The translations under genes and the position numbers were made by a program. A DNA stretch of 30,149 nucleotides from JAYFRE01 sp034926235 (lineage in GTDB: Bacteria; Pseudomonadota; Alphaproteobacteria; Rhodospirillales; Magnetospirillaceae): NCBI GenBank assembly GCA_034926235.1, contig JAYFRE010000014.1:1-30149 (forward strand). The letters run 5' to 3'. This document shows positions 1 to 8,043 of this stretch, in pieces. The notes beneath the pieces are model-generated. The model was not told the DNA's origin. It searched no databases and saw nothing but the letters and a program-made list of their open reading frames with translations. Position 1 is the first letter of the stretch; each line of letters begins with the position of its first letter.

Positions 1-1573
1 GCATGATGTGGATATCCACCCGCATGCCTTGTCGCTGGTGACGCAGAATCTGAAGCGGATCGACAACAAGGTCCGCACCGATCCGGAAGCCAACCGCCTG
101 TTCGTCGAGCTTCTGACCTCGCGCAAGGATCCCGAGGCGGCGTTGCGCCATATGAACGAAGCCGGAGTTCTGGGGCGCTTCATTCCCGATTTCGGTCGTG
201 TCGTGGCGCAGATGCAGTACGACATGTACCATGTCTATACGGTCGATGAGCACACCATCCAGGCAATCGGTCTGCTGAACCGGCTGGAGGCGGGCAAGCT
301 GACCGAGGAGATGCCGATCGCCAGCGCGTTGCTTGGCCCCGACGCGCGGTCGCGGCGCACGCTTTTCGTCGCCACCTTCCTTCATGATATCGCCAAGGGC
401 CGCAATGGCGATCATTCGGAACTGGGAGCGGAGGTTGCCCTGAAACTGGGGCCGAGGCTGGGTTTGTCAGCCGAGGAGACCGACACGGTCAGTTGGCTGG
501 TGCGCCACCATCTACTGATGACGCGGACCGCCTTCAAGCGCGATATCGAGGATGCGCAGACCATCGCCGATTTCGTGTCGGTGGTGCAAAGCCCGGAACG
601 GCTCAATTTACTGCTTCTTCTGACCGTCGCCGATGTGCGGGCCGTCGGCCCCGGCGTATGGAACGGCTGGAAAGCGGGCCTTCTGCGTGATCTCTATCAG
701 CGTGCGTTGGAGGTGATGTCGGGGGGGCAAAGCGCGGAAAGGCGAGAATCCCGCGTTCTTGAAGCGCGCAAGGCGTTGACGGAACGTCTGGCCGACTCCT
801 GGTCCGACGCCGAGATCGAAGCTCATCTGGCGCGCGGTTATCCATCCTATTGGGTGTCGTTCGATACCGAGACGCTGCTGCGCCACGCCCGCCAGATCAA
901 GCAGGCCGAGGACGAAAAGCTGCCCTTGAGCGTCGAAGCCCATGACGACCCGGCGCAAGGGATCGCCGAGATCGTCATCTATACCGGCGACCATCACGGA
1001 CTGTTTTCACAGATCGCCGGGGCCATGGCCCTGTCCGGCGTGTCGATCGTCGGCGCGAAGATTCACACCATGGTCAACGGCATGGCGCTCGACAGCTTCG
1101 CCATCCGCGACGCCGAAGGCGGGCCGTTCGAGATCCAGCATCGGATGGAACGGTTGAAACACAATCTTGAGGAAGCGCTGACCGGTCGTTTGCCTTTGCC
1201 GCGCGAGATCGCCAAGCGCCGCGAACAAGCCCCGTCGCGCGCGCGCCTGTTCAACGTCGTGCCGAGAGTTCTGGTGAACAACGCCCTGTCCTCGACCTAT
1301 ACGGTGATCGAGATCAACGGGCGCAACCGGTTGGGGTTGTTGTACGATCTGACCTCGGCGATGTCGCGTCTGTCTTTGTCCATCGCTTCGGCGCATGTCT
1401 CGACCTATGGCGAGCGGGTCGTCGACGTCTTCTATGTCAAGGATGTGTTCGGTCTTAAGGTCGAGCATGAACGCAAGATCGACGAGATCCGCGAAACCTT
1501 GCTGGGCGTTCTGGGCGGCGAACCGGCGGGCGAGCGTCCGGCGCGGCGTCGCCCGGCGCGGGCGGCCCAATAG
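1..1573 (+). CDS. glnD: Bifunctional [protein-PII] uridylyltransferase/uridylyl-removing enzyme, 3' part
   Basis: This is the C-terminal part of GlnD, the cytosolic glutamine sensor that adds UMP to PII proteins when nitrogen is scarce and removes it when glutamine is plentiful. The frame is open from base 2, so the gene is cut by the window edge; the GTG at base 8 is internal, not a start. The nucleotidyltransferase domain lies outside the window. Visible are the HD domain for de-uridylylation (FLHDIAKG, His and Asp codons at 383-388, followed by a DHSELG segment) and two ACT domains that bind glutamine, the first at about 970-1110 (GDHHGLFSQIAGAMALSG) and the second at about 1290-1470 (GRNRLGLLYDLTSAMS). 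The tail is basic and Arg/Ala-rich, as is common in GC-rich relatives. The stop is 3 bases before murJ, so the two are probably cotranscribed. Confidence 0.96.
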   Translation, partial: HDVDIHPHALSLVTQNLKRIDNKVRTDPEANRLFVELLTSRKDPEAALRHMNEAGVLGRFIPDFGRVVAQMQYDMYHVYTVDEHTIQAIGLLNRLEAGKLTEEMPIASALLGPDARSRRTLFVATFLHDIAKGRNGDHSELGAEVALKLGPRLGLSAEETDTVSWLVRHHLLMTRTAFKRDIEDAQTIADFVSVVQSPERLNLLLLLTVADVRAVGPGVWNGWKAGLLRDLYQRALEVMSGGQSAERRESRVLEARKALTERLADSWSDAEIEAHLARGYPSYWVSFDTETLLRHARQIKQAEDEKLPLSVEAHDDPAQGIAEIVIYTGDHHGLFSQIAGAMALSGVSIVGAKIHTMVNGMALDSFAIRDAEGGPFEIQHRMERLKHNLEEALTGRLPLPREIAKRREQAPSRARLFNVVPRVLVNNALSSTYTVIEINGRNRLGLLYDLTSAMSRLSLSIASAHVSTYGERVVDVFYVKDVFGLKVEHERKIDEIRETLLGVLGGEPAGERPARRRPARAAQ

Positions 1574-1576
1574 GCG

Positions 1577-3127
1577 ATGACCCTGTCGCGCGCCATTGCC
1601 GTCATCGGCGGCTGGACCATGGTGTCGCGCCTGACCGGATTGGCGCGCGAGATGCTGATCGCGGCCTATCTCGGCGCCGGCGCGGTGGCCGATTCCTTTT
1701 TTGTCGCTTTCCGTTTTCCCAACCTGTTCCGCAGCCTGTTCGCCGAAGGCGCGTTCAATGCCGCTTTCGTGCCGCTGTTCTCGGCCCGGCTGGAAACCGG
1801 GGGCGAGGCGTCGGCGCGGGATTTCGCCGAACAATGTTTGGCGGTGCTGGTCTGGATCGTGCTGGCTCTGGTGGCGGCGGTCGAAATCGCCATGCCCTGG
1901 GCGATGCTGGTGCTGGCGCCCGGATTCGGTGATGTGCCGGGCAAGATGGGCCTGGCCGTCGATCTATCGCGCATCACCTTTCCCTATCTTTTGTTCATTT
2001 CCATGGTGTCGCTGCAAAGCGGCGTGCTGAACGCCATGGGGCGTTTCGCGGCGGCGGCGGCGACGCCGGTTTTGCTCAATCTGGTCTCGATCGCGGTACT
2101 GGTGCTGCTGGCCCCTTATACGCCGACGCCGGGACACGCGATGGCTTGGGGCGTGTCCATCGCTGGCCTGGCGCAGTTTCTGTGGCTGGTGGCGGCCTGC
2201 CGGAACGCGGGCATGGGGCTTCGGCTCGTGCGGCCTCGTCTATCCCCGGACGTAAAGCTGATGCTCCGGCGCGTGGTGCCGGGCGCGATTGGCGCGGGCG
2301 GCTATCAGATCAATCTGGTAATCAACACCATGATCGCCTCGGTCGTGGCCGATGGCGCGGTCAGCTATCTCAATTACGCTGAACGGGTGAATCAGCTTCC
2401 CCTGGGCGTGGTCGGGGTGGCGATTGGCACGGCGCTGCTGCCGATGTTGTCGCGCCAGATCGGCGCGGGCGACGAGGCGGGGGCGATTGATTCCCAGAAC
2501 CGGGCCATCGAAATGGGCATGCTCTTGACCTTGCCGGCGGCGGTGGCGTTGATGGTGGTTGCGTTGCCGCTGGTGTCGGTCCTGTTCCAACGCGGATCCT
2601 TCTCGGTCGAAGACAGCCGCGCCGTGGCCGACACGCTGCGGCTGTTGGCGGCGGGGCTGCCGGCCTATGTGCTGATCAAGGCGTTGACGCCGGGTTTCTT
2701 CGCCCGTCATGACACCCGCACGCCGGTCCGCGTGGCAGGGGTGTGTATGGCGGCCAATGTGGCGCTGAACCTGATTCTGATGGAACGGATGGGCTATCTC
2801 GGCATGGCCCTGTCCACAGCGTTGTCGGCTTGGCTCAATGTCGTTCTGCTGGTGATCATGCTGCGCCGTCGGGGCTATCTCATCACCGACCGCCGCCTCA
2901 AAAAGCGAATCGCGCGCATGGTTCCGGCTTGCATGATCATGGCCGTGATCCTGGCGGCGCTGGCCTGGCGGCTCGACCCCTGGTTTGCGCAGGGAGGCTT
3001 GCGTTTTTTGGCGCTGGCGATTCTGGTCGCGGCGGGTATCGTGAGCTATGGCGCGACCGCGCTTGCCACCCAGGCGACGAGTTTGGCCGAATTGAAAGCC
3101 ATATTCCGGCGTTCGTCCGGGACTTGA
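1577..3127 (+). CDS. murJ: Lipid II flippase MurJ (MviN family)
   Basis: MurJ flips the peptidoglycan precursor lipid II from the inner to the outer face of the cytoplasmic membrane and is normally essential. The 516-residue product matches the family length of about 510 and is hydrophobic throughout, consistent with the 14 membrane helices of this MOP-superfamily exporter. The N-terminus carries the hallmark segment: TMVSRLTGLAREMLIAAYLG, then FFVAFRFPNLFRSLFAEGAF, with the conserved arginines and the FRxxFAEGAF motif. A second family signature, SYLNYAERVNQLPLGV, lies near the middle. The ATG follows the glnD stop by 3 bases, so its ribosome binding site lies inside glnD and translation may be coupled. 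The short gap to trpS (67 bases) suggests one transcript for glnD-murJ-trpS. Confidence 0.96.
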   Translation: MTLSRAIAVIGGWTMVSRLTGLAREMLIAAYLGAGAVADSFFVAFRFPNLFRSLFAEGAFNAAFVPLFSARLETGGEASARDFAEQCLAVLVWIVLALVAAVEIAMPWAMLVLAPGFGDVPGKMGLAVDLSRITFPYLLFISMVSLQSGVLNAMGRFAAAAATPVLLNLVSIAVLVLLAPYTPTPGHAMAWGVSIAGLAQFLWLVAACRNAGMGLRLVRPRLSPDVKLMLRRVVPGAIGAGGYQINLVINTMIASVVADGAVSYLNYAERVNQLPLGVVGVAIGTALLPMLSRQIGAGDEAGAIDSQNRAIEMGMLLTLPAAVALMVVALPLVSVLFQRGSFSVEDSRAVADTLRLLAAGLPAYVLIKALTPGFFARHDTRTPVRVAGVCMAANVALNLILMERMGYLGMALSTALSAWLNVVLLVIMLRRRGYLITDRRLKKRIARMVPACMIMAVILAALAWRLDPWFAQGGLRFLALAILVAAGIVSYGATALATQATSLAELKAIFRRSSGT

Positions 3128-3194
3128 CCCCTCATCCGGGATGGGATACCCCCCAATCCCGTTCACGACGATTATTAGGCGGAGCATGAATTCG

Positions 3195-4193
3195 ATGAAG
3201 CGCATTTTCTCCGGCGTTCAGCCGACCGGAAACCTGCATCTCGGCAATTATCTGGGCGCGGTGCGCAATTGGGTGCGGCTTCAGAACGATTATGAATGCG
3301 TTTTCTCGCTGGTTGACATGCACGCCATCACCCTGTGGCAGGACCCGGCGGAACTGACGGCCCATACCCGGGAAGTGGCGGCGGCGATGCTGGCCGCGGG
3401 CGTCGATGTGAAAAAGAACATCCTGTTCGTGCAAAGCCAGAATCCGAACCACGCCGAACTGGCCTGGATTCTCAACTGCGTCACCCGGCTGGGCTGGCTG
3501 AACCGCATGACCCAGTTCAAGGACAAGGCCGGCAAGAACCGCGAGAATGCCTCGGTCGGGCTTTACGCCTATCCCAATTTGATGAGCGCGGACATCCTGG
3601 TCTATCAGGCCACGCATGTGCCGGTGGGCGAGGACCAGAAGCAGCATCTGGAACTGGCGCGCGACACCGCCCAGAAATTCAACAATGATTTCGGCGTCGA
3701 TTTCTTCCCGCTGCCGGAACCACTGATCCTGGGTGCCGGCACCCGGATCATGAGCCTGCGTGACGGGTCCAAGAAGATGAGCAAATCGGACACGTCCGAT
3801 TATGCGCGCATCAATATGACCGACGATCAGGACGCGATCGCGCTGAAATTGCGCAAGGCCAAAACCGATCCTTTGCCGATTCCGGCAACGGCGGCGGGGC
3901 TCGAAGGGCGGCCGGAGGCGGCCAACCTGCTGGGCATCTGGGCTGCCCTGTCGGATTCCAACCTGGACGCGGCGCTGGCCCAGTTTGGCGGCAGCGCGTT
4001 CTCGGACTTCAAACGCGACTTGACCGATCTGGCGGTGGCGCGGCTGGCTCCGATCAACGCCGAAATGCGCCGTCTTCTGGCCGATCCCGCTACCATCGAC
4101 GCGGTTTTACGGGAGGGCGGCGAACGAGCGCGGGCGCTGTCGCAGCCGATCATGGACCGGGTCAAGGAGATCGTCGGTTTCCTTAAGCCCTAG
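3195..4193 (+). CDS. trpS: Tryptophan--tRNA ligase
   Basis: Class I aminoacyl-tRNA synthetase that charges tRNA-Trp in the cytosol. The product (332 residues from this start) has the usual bacterial length of about 330. The HIGH-type motif is TGNLHLGN at residues 11-18 and the KMSKS loop is present at residues 194-198. Other family segments are SLVDMHAIT, TRLGWLNRMTQFKDK and VPVGEDQKQHLELARD. The frame is open from further upstream, but the ATG at 3195 is chosen because GGAG at 3181-3184 lies 10 bases before it and the protein then begins MKRIFSGVQPTG, as in relatives; the ATG at 3186 is only 1 base after GGAG. A short UUCG-loop hairpin at 4216-4227 (CGGC/GCCG) followed by a T-rich stretch may be a weak terminator. 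Confidence 0.97.
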   Translation: MKRIFSGVQPTGNLHLGNYLGAVRNWVRLQNDYECVFSLVDMHAITLWQDPAELTAHTREVAAAMLAAGVDVKKNILFVQSQNPNHAELAWILNCVTRLGWLNRMTQFKDKAGKNRENASVGLYAYPNLMSADILVYQATHVPVGEDQKQHLELARDTAQKFNNDFGVDFFPLPEPLILGAGTRIMSLRDGSKKMSKSDTSDYARINMTDDQDAIALKLRKAKTDPLPIPATAAGLEGRPEAANLLGIWAALSDSNLDAALAQFGGSAFSDFKRDLTDLAVARLAPINAEMRRLLADPATIDAVLREGGERARALSQPIMDRVKEIVGFLKP

Positions 4194-4269
4194 GAGCCGA
4201 TTGCCGGATGTGGGGCGGCTTCGGCCGGTCTTCATTCCGGAAAGGCTTGCAACAAGGCGGTTATGACGG

Positions 4270-4304
4270 AAAACGCCCGGCCTGTCTTTAAGACAGGCCG
4301 GGCG
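4270..4304 (-). terminator. Rho-independent terminator of the metQ-like gene
   Basis: A perfect 13-bp stem (4274-4286 with 4292-4304) and a 5-base loop lie directly after the stop of the minus-strand binding-protein gene. Read on the minus strand, the stem is followed by four T at 4273-4270. There is no T-run on the plus-strand side, so it is oriented for the minus-strand gene, though so strong a stem may also slow read-through from trpS. Confidence 0.85.
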
Positions 4305-4310
4305 AACATG

Positions 4311-5096
4311 TTAGAAAGCGGGGAAGATCGAGACGCCGAAGGTCTTTTCGATAAAGGCCTTGGTTTCCGGCGACTGGTAGAGCTTCACCAGTTTGGCGAC
4401 CCAGGGCTTATCTTTGTCCTGTTCGCGGACGACGATGATGTTGGCATAAGGCGAGTTCGCGTCTTCGAGGATCAGGGAGTCACGAAGCGGCGACAGCCCG
4501 GCTTCCATCGCGTAGTTGGTGTTGACGGCCGACATGGCGGTGTCTTCGAGCGAACGCGGAAGCTGCGCCGCGTCCAGTTCCGCGATTTTGAATCTCCGGG
4601 GGTTTTCGATGATATCGACCACCGACGCCTTCAGCCCTGCTTCGGGCCGCAGTTTCAGAAAACCGGCCTTTTGCAGCAGCAGCAGGGCGCGGCCGCCATT
4701 GGTCGGGTCGTTGGGGATGGCGATGGACGCGCCATCGGGCACCTGATCCAGCGATTTGAACTTCTTGGAATAAAGGCCCAGCGGGAAAATTACGGTCTTG
4801 GCCACCGACACCAGCGGGAGACCGCGATCCTTGACCTGGTTGTCGAGATAGGGTTGGTGCTGGAAGCTGTTGGCATCCAGATCGCCCTGCGCCAGGGCGG
4901 TGTTCGGCAGCACATAATCGCTGAATTCGATCACCTTGAGGGTCAACCCTTCGCTCGACGCGCGTTTGGCGACGTCCTCCATGATCTGGGCATGGGGACC
5001 GGGGGTAACGCCGATGCGGATCGTCTGGTCGGCCAAAGCGGCGCCGCCATTCAGTAGAGCCGTGGCGACCGCCAGGAAAGTAAGGAAACGACGCAT
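4311..5096 (-). CDS. metQ: MetQ/NlpA-family methionine ABC transporter substrate-binding protein
   Basis: Periplasmic binding protein of the NlpA/MetQ family, which delivers methionine (L or D forms) to the MetNI ABC importer. The 261-residue product has a Sec signal peptide (about residues 1-22, ending GGAALA before DQT). There is no lipobox cysteine, so it should be soluble in the periplasm rather than a lipoprotein like E. coli MetQ. Family segments include RIGVTPGPHAQIMEDV, ALAQGDLDANSFQHQPYLD, IAIPNDPTNGGRALLLLQ and a C-terminal SPETKAFIEKTFG. A strong ribosome binding site (AGGAGGAG, plus-strand 5103-5110) lies 6 bases before the ATG. No metN or metI is next to it, so its permease and ATPase must be encoded elsewhere. 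Methionine is the family's usual ligand, but other amino acid or peptide ligands are known, so the substrate is inferred. Confidence 0.88.
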   Translation of the reverse strand: MRRFLTFLAVATALLNGGAALADQTIRIGVTPGPHAQIMEDVAKRASSEGLTLKVIEFSDYVLPNTALAQGDLDANSFQHQPYLDNQVKDRGLPLVSVAKTVIFPLGLYSKKFKSLDQVPDGASIAIPNDPTNGGRALLLLQKAGFLKLRPEAGLKASVVDIIENPRRFKIAELDAAQLPRSLEDTAMSAVNTNYAMEAGLSPLRDSLILEDANSPYANIIVVREQDKDKPWVAKLVKLYQSPETKAFIEKTFGVSIFPAF

Positions 5097-5149
5097 GGAA
5101 AACTCCTCCTATGCAACAATGGCCGTGATGATCGCGGCCGATCGGTCTA

Positions 5150-5274
5150 TCGTGCGGACCCGCCGATTTCCGGCCCGCGCACGCTTGGCGGGATAAAGGA
5201 AGGGTGCGATGTCGTCGGCGTCGAGGGTTTTATCTCAACAGCGCGCAAGGCGACAAATTTTTTAAACCGCACGA
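5150..5274 (-). promoter_or_regulatory. Possible structured 5' leader of metQ
   Basis: Arms 5267-5274 and 5150-5157 form a perfect 8-bp inverted repeat (TCGTGCGG/CCGCACGA on the minus strand). One base inside the 3' arm is a second hairpin with a 6-bp CCCGCC/GGCGGG stem. A smaller stem, GTTGAG/CTCGAC with one G-U pair, lies between. If transcription starts in the AT-rich stretch upstream, metQ mRNA would carry a leader of about 180 bases closed by this stem. I recognise no known SAM riboswitch core. An 8-bp repeat in a gap of this size is not rare by chance, so this is a weak candidate. Confidence 0.2.
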
Positions 5275-5330
5275 AAAAATGTGATATTTTCGAATCAAAC
5301 ACAACATTTTTGTCAAACAGACGGGACATC
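5251..5330. promoter_or_regulatory. AT-rich divergent promoter region (metQ / D-lactate dehydrogenase)
   Basis: A sharply AT-rich patch in GC-rich DNA lies just before the dehydrogenase gene and within the metQ upstream region. It contains an imperfect 21-base palindrome at 5272-5292 (CGAAAA...TTTTCG; 8 of 10 pairs match). A TTGACA hexamer reads on the minus strand at 5316-5311 but has no good partner -10 at 16-18 bases. The patch probably holds promoter and operator elements for one or both genes; the exact start sites cannot be fixed from sequence alone. Confidence 0.35.
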
Positions 5331-6761
5331 ATGGCGGCGATCGAAACGGTACGGGACTGGAATGGCTGTTTGGGCGCATTGCGGGCGCTATTGGGCGAAC
5401 GGTTAGAGGTCTCGGGGGCGGCGCGCGATCATCATGGGCATGACGAATCCCATCATCCTGCGGCCCTGCCCGATGCGGTTGCGTTTCCGGAAACGACGGA
5501 AGAGGTTGCGGCCATAGCCCGCATCTGCTCGGCGCATCGCGTGCCGATGATTCCGTTCGGTGCGGGCACGGGGCTGGAAGGCGGGGTAACCGCTGTCATC
5601 GGCGGGATCTCCATCGATATGGGGCGGATGAACAAGGTTCTGGCCATCCATCGGGAGGATATGGACGCCATCGTTCAGGCCGGCACCAGCCGATTGACCT
5701 TGAATACCTTCCTGCGCGATACCGGCCTGTTCTTTCCCGTCGATCCGGGGGTGGATGCCAGCCTGGGCGGCATGGCGGCGACGCGAGCCAGCGGCACCAA
5801 CGCCGTTAGCTTCGGCACCATGCGTGAAAACGTGCTCGGCCTGACGGTGGTGCTGGCGGACGGACGAATCCTGCGGACCGGCGGCCGGTCGCGCAAATCC
5901 GCCTCGGGCTATGATCTGACCCGGCTTTTCGTCGGCAGCGAAGGCACGCTTGGCATCATCACCGAGGTGACGCTGCGGCTGCATCCGATTCCCGACGCGG
6001 ATCTGGTCGCGGTGGCGACCTTTCCGACCCTTGGCGACGCGGTCAAGGCGGTGACGGACACGATGCAGGCGGGAATCGCCATCGGCCGGGTCGAGCTTTT
6101 GGACGATGATCTGATGGCGGTGGTGCGCCGGCATAGCGACATCGATTTCGAGATCGCGCCGACCCTGATTTTCGAGTTCCATGGCGAGGCGGAGGAAGCC
6201 TCCAGGACGGCGGAATGGGTGGCGGCCATCGTCGCCGAGAATAACGGGCGGAATTTCCGCCGCGCGACCACACCGGAAGAGCGGTCGCGGCTCTGGGCGA
6301 TCCGTCATGACGCCCTGCCCTGGGCGCGCCAAGACCGGCCGGGCAGTCGGTTCTGGCCGACCGATGTGTGCGTTCCGATCAGCAAGCTGCCGGAATGCAT
6401 CCTGGGCACCAAGGAGGATTTGGCCCAATCTTCCGCGCCGGGCTATATCGTCGGCCATGTCGGGGACGGCAATTTCCATTGCACCTTCACGGTCGATCCT
6501 GATTCGGCCGAGGAATTGGCCGATGTCGCGCGGTTGAACGATCGGCTGGTGCGCCGCGCCATTGCTTGCGGGGGCACCTGCACCGGGGAACACGGCATCG
6601 GTGTCGGCAAGCGGGATTATCTGGAGCTTGAACATGGTGCGGAAGCGGTTGCGGTGATGGAAACGCTGAAAGCAGCGCTCGATCCCCATGGCCTGCTCAA
6701 TCCAGGCAAGATTTTTCCTGGACATCCAAGCGGCGGAACATTCCCGGACGCCGGTTTGTAA
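5331..6761 (+). CDS. FAD-binding oxidoreductase, D-lactate dehydrogenase (cytochrome)/GlcD family
   Basis: Flavoenzyme of the VAO/PCMH superfamily that oxidises a D-2-hydroxy acid, most likely D-lactate to pyruvate, passing electrons to cytochrome c or quinone. The 476 residues contain an N-terminal FAD-binding domain with the loop PFGAGTGLEGG (about residues 75-85) and VDPGVDASLGGMAATRASGTN, followed by SGYDLTRLFVGSEGTLGIIT. The C-terminal FAD-oxidase domain has GHVGDGNFH (about 375-383) and CTGEHGIGVGK with Glu420-His421. This motif order fits the eukaryotic/bacterial D-LDH (DLD, LDHD) group better than GlcD, which works with GlcE/GlcF, and no glcEF are present. The ATG at 5331 is preferred over the upstream TTG at 5310. 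The stop is 137 bases before gldA. Glycolate or 2-hydroxyglutarate remain possible substrates. Confidence 0.88.
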   Translation: MAAIETVRDWNGCLGALRALLGERLEVSGAARDHHGHDESHHPAALPDAVAFPETTEEVAAIARICSAHRVPMIPFGAGTGLEGGVTAVIGGISIDMGRMNKVLAIHREDMDAIVQAGTSRLTLNTFLRDTGLFFPVDPGVDASLGGMAATRASGTNAVSFGTMRENVLGLTVVLADGRILRTGGRSRKSASGYDLTRLFVGSEGTLGIITEVTLRLHPIPDADLVAVATFPTLGDAVKAVTDTMQAGIAIGRVELLDDDLMAVVRRHSDIDFEIAPTLIFEFHGEAEEASRTAEWVAAIVAENNGRNFRRATTPEERSRLWAIRHDALPWARQDRPGSRFWPTDVCVPISKLPECILGTKEDLAQSSAPGYIVGHVGDGNFHCTFTVDPDSAEELADVARLNDRLVRRAIACGGTCTGEHGIGVGKRDYLELEHGAEAVAVMETLKAALDPHGLLNPGKIFPGHPSGGTFPDAGL

Positions 6762-6772
6762 TCAGCGATAAA

Positions 6773-6895
6773 AACGTCTCCCGCCACGAATCCGGCTGCG
6801 GGACCTGGGCTAATTCTGGATAATAGCGCCCGACACGAAGAAACCGCAGGTGGCGGCGCGTGCCGTCCGCCACGCTCTAGGATTCAGGAGACGTT
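6773..6895 (+). promoter_or_regulatory. Candidate structured leader of gldA that sequesters its ribosome binding site
   Basis: A perfect 9-bp inverted repeat joins 6773-6781 (AACGTCTCC) to 6887-6895 (GGAGACGTT); the right arm contains most of the AGGAGA Shine-Dalgarno sequence of gldA. Between the arms are three local hairpins: CCCGC/GCGGG at 6780-6802 (its first two bases overlap the closing arm), GG-GCTA/TAGC-CC at 6807-6830 with one bulged G, and a perfect 7-bp GTGGCGG/CCGCCAC at 6850-6873. A closing stem, inner hairpins and a hidden ribosome binding site is the plan of a translational switch. I do not match it to a known class. A GATAAT at 6819-6824 could instead be a promoter -10 inside the element, which would start the transcript past the left arm. 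Confidence 0.4.
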
Positions 6896-6898
6896 CAA

Positions 6899-7993
6899 GT
6901 GGCGACAATTATCAAATCCCCCGGCCTTTACATTCAAGGGGCGGGCGAGCTTGCCAATATCGGCCAGCATGTGAAGAAAACCGGCGGGAAGTTTTTCCTG
7001 CTCTGTTCCGAAAGCGGCTACAAGCGGGTTGCGGCTATGGTCGAATCCTCGCTTGAGGGAGCCGGAAAACAGTTCCAATTCTGTGCGTTCGGCGGGGAAT
7101 GCTCGAAGGCGGAGATCGCCCGGGTCCAATCCATCTGCGCGGAATCCGGCAGCGACGTCCTGGTCACCATCGGCGGCGGCAAGACCATCGATACCGGCAA
7201 GGCGGTCGCGGACAATCTCGGCCTGCCGGTGGTTATCGTGCCGACTGTCGCTTCGAACGACGCGCCCTGCACCGGTATCGCCGTCATCTATAACGAGGAA
7301 GGCGTGGTGGTGAAGGCCCAGTTCACCAAACGCAATCCGGATGTCGTCCTGGTGGACAGCGCCATCATCGCCAAGGCTCCCGCCCGCCTGTTCGCCGCGG
7401 GCGTGGGCGACGCGCTGGCCACCTGGTTCGAAGCGTGCGCGGCCCATGCCTCGGGCGCGAAATCCCTGGCCCGGGGCCAATGCTCGCGGACGGCGCTGGC
7501 CATGGCGCGGCTTTGCTACGACATCCTGCGCGAAAACACGGCAGAGGCCATGCGGGACGTCAAGGCGGGCGAAGTCAGCCCGGCTGTCGAGACCATGCTG
7601 GAAGCGACAATCTATCTGAGCGGCGTGGGGTGCGAGAGCGGCGGCCTTGCCGCGGCGCACGCCATCAATGACGGGCTGGCCTATCTGAAGGAGGCCAAGG
7701 GTCTTTATCACGGCGAGAAGGTGGCGTTCGGCGTCCTGGTCCAGCTCGTGCTTGAAAAAGCGCCGAAGCAGGATATCGACGAGGTGCTGGAGATCATGAA
7801 AGCCGCCGGCCTGCCGATGACCTTTAAGCAGCTCGGCGTCGAAGGGACTCCGGACGAGGCGGCCCTGCGCAAGGTGGCGGAAGCGGCCTGCGTGCCGACC
7901 CAATCGACCAAGAACCTGCCTTTCCCGGTCACGCCTGAGGATGTCTACAACGCCTTCTTCGAGGCGGATCGCCTCGGCCGGGCCGGCGTCTGA
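6899..7993 (+). CDS. gldA: Glycerol dehydrogenase, iron-containing alcohol dehydrogenase family
   Basis: Cytosolic NAD-dependent, metal-dependent dehydrogenase that interconverts glycerol and dihydroxyacetone; family members also reduce methylglyoxal. The 364-residue length is typical. The dinucleotide-binding motif is IGGGKTIDTGK (about residues 91-101). The three metal ligands are where GldA has them: Asp171 (GVGDALATWFEA), His254 (AAAHAINDG) and His271 (LYHGEKVAFG). The segment VPTVASNDAPCTGIAVIY is a GldA signature. The start is a GTG with AGGAGA (6886-6891) 7 bases upstream, giving MATIIKSPG as in relatives. It follows a D-lactate dehydrogenase-type gene, which suggests glycerol, methylglyoxal or D-lactate metabolism, but the gap holds a possible switch and perhaps a promoter, so an operon is not certain. 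A strong terminator follows. Confidence 0.93.
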   Translation: MATIIKSPGLYIQGAGELANIGQHVKKTGGKFFLLCSESGYKRVAAMVESSLEGAGKQFQFCAFGGECSKAEIARVQSICAESGSDVLVTIGGGKTIDTGKAVADNLGLPVVIVPTVASNDAPCTGIAVIYNEEGVVVKAQFTKRNPDVVLVDSAIIAKAPARLFAAGVGDALATWFEACAAHASGAKSLARGQCSRTALAMARLCYDILRENTAEAMRDVKAGEVSPAVETMLEATIYLSGVGCESGGLAAAHAINDGLAYLKEAKGLYHGEKVAFGVLVQLVLEKAPKQDIDEVLEIMKAAGLPMTFKQLGVEGTPDEAALRKVAEAACVPTQSTKNLPFPVTPEDVYNAFFEADRLGRAGV

Positions 7994-8009
7994 GGTTTGG
8001 ACGGACGCA

Positions 8010-8043
8010 AACGCCGGAACGGCCAAAGCCGTTCCGGCGTTTT
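8010..8043 (+). terminator. Rho-independent terminator after gldA
   Basis: A perfect 14-bp stem (8010-8023 with 8028-8041) and a 4-base loop CAAA begin 17 bases after the gldA stop, with a run of four T at 8040-8043 on the plus strand. The minus-strand side offers only a weak T-run, so it mainly serves gldA, though it may also stop the convergent gene. Confidence 0.85.

Noticed and set aside
5097..5330. Known SAM-II-type riboswitch before metQ
   Set aside because: I could not find the conserved pseudoknot core that marks SAM-II leaders in alphaproteobacteria.
5403..6725. 440-codon open frame on the minus strand
   Set aside because: Antisense to the D-lactate dehydrogenase-type gene, with no domain or ribosome binding site.
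6791..6811. CCGGC...CCTGGGC resemblance to the ZTP riboswitch 3' half
   Set aside because: Only short pieces match, the 5' half of that riboswitch is missing, and the gene is not in folate or purine metabolism.
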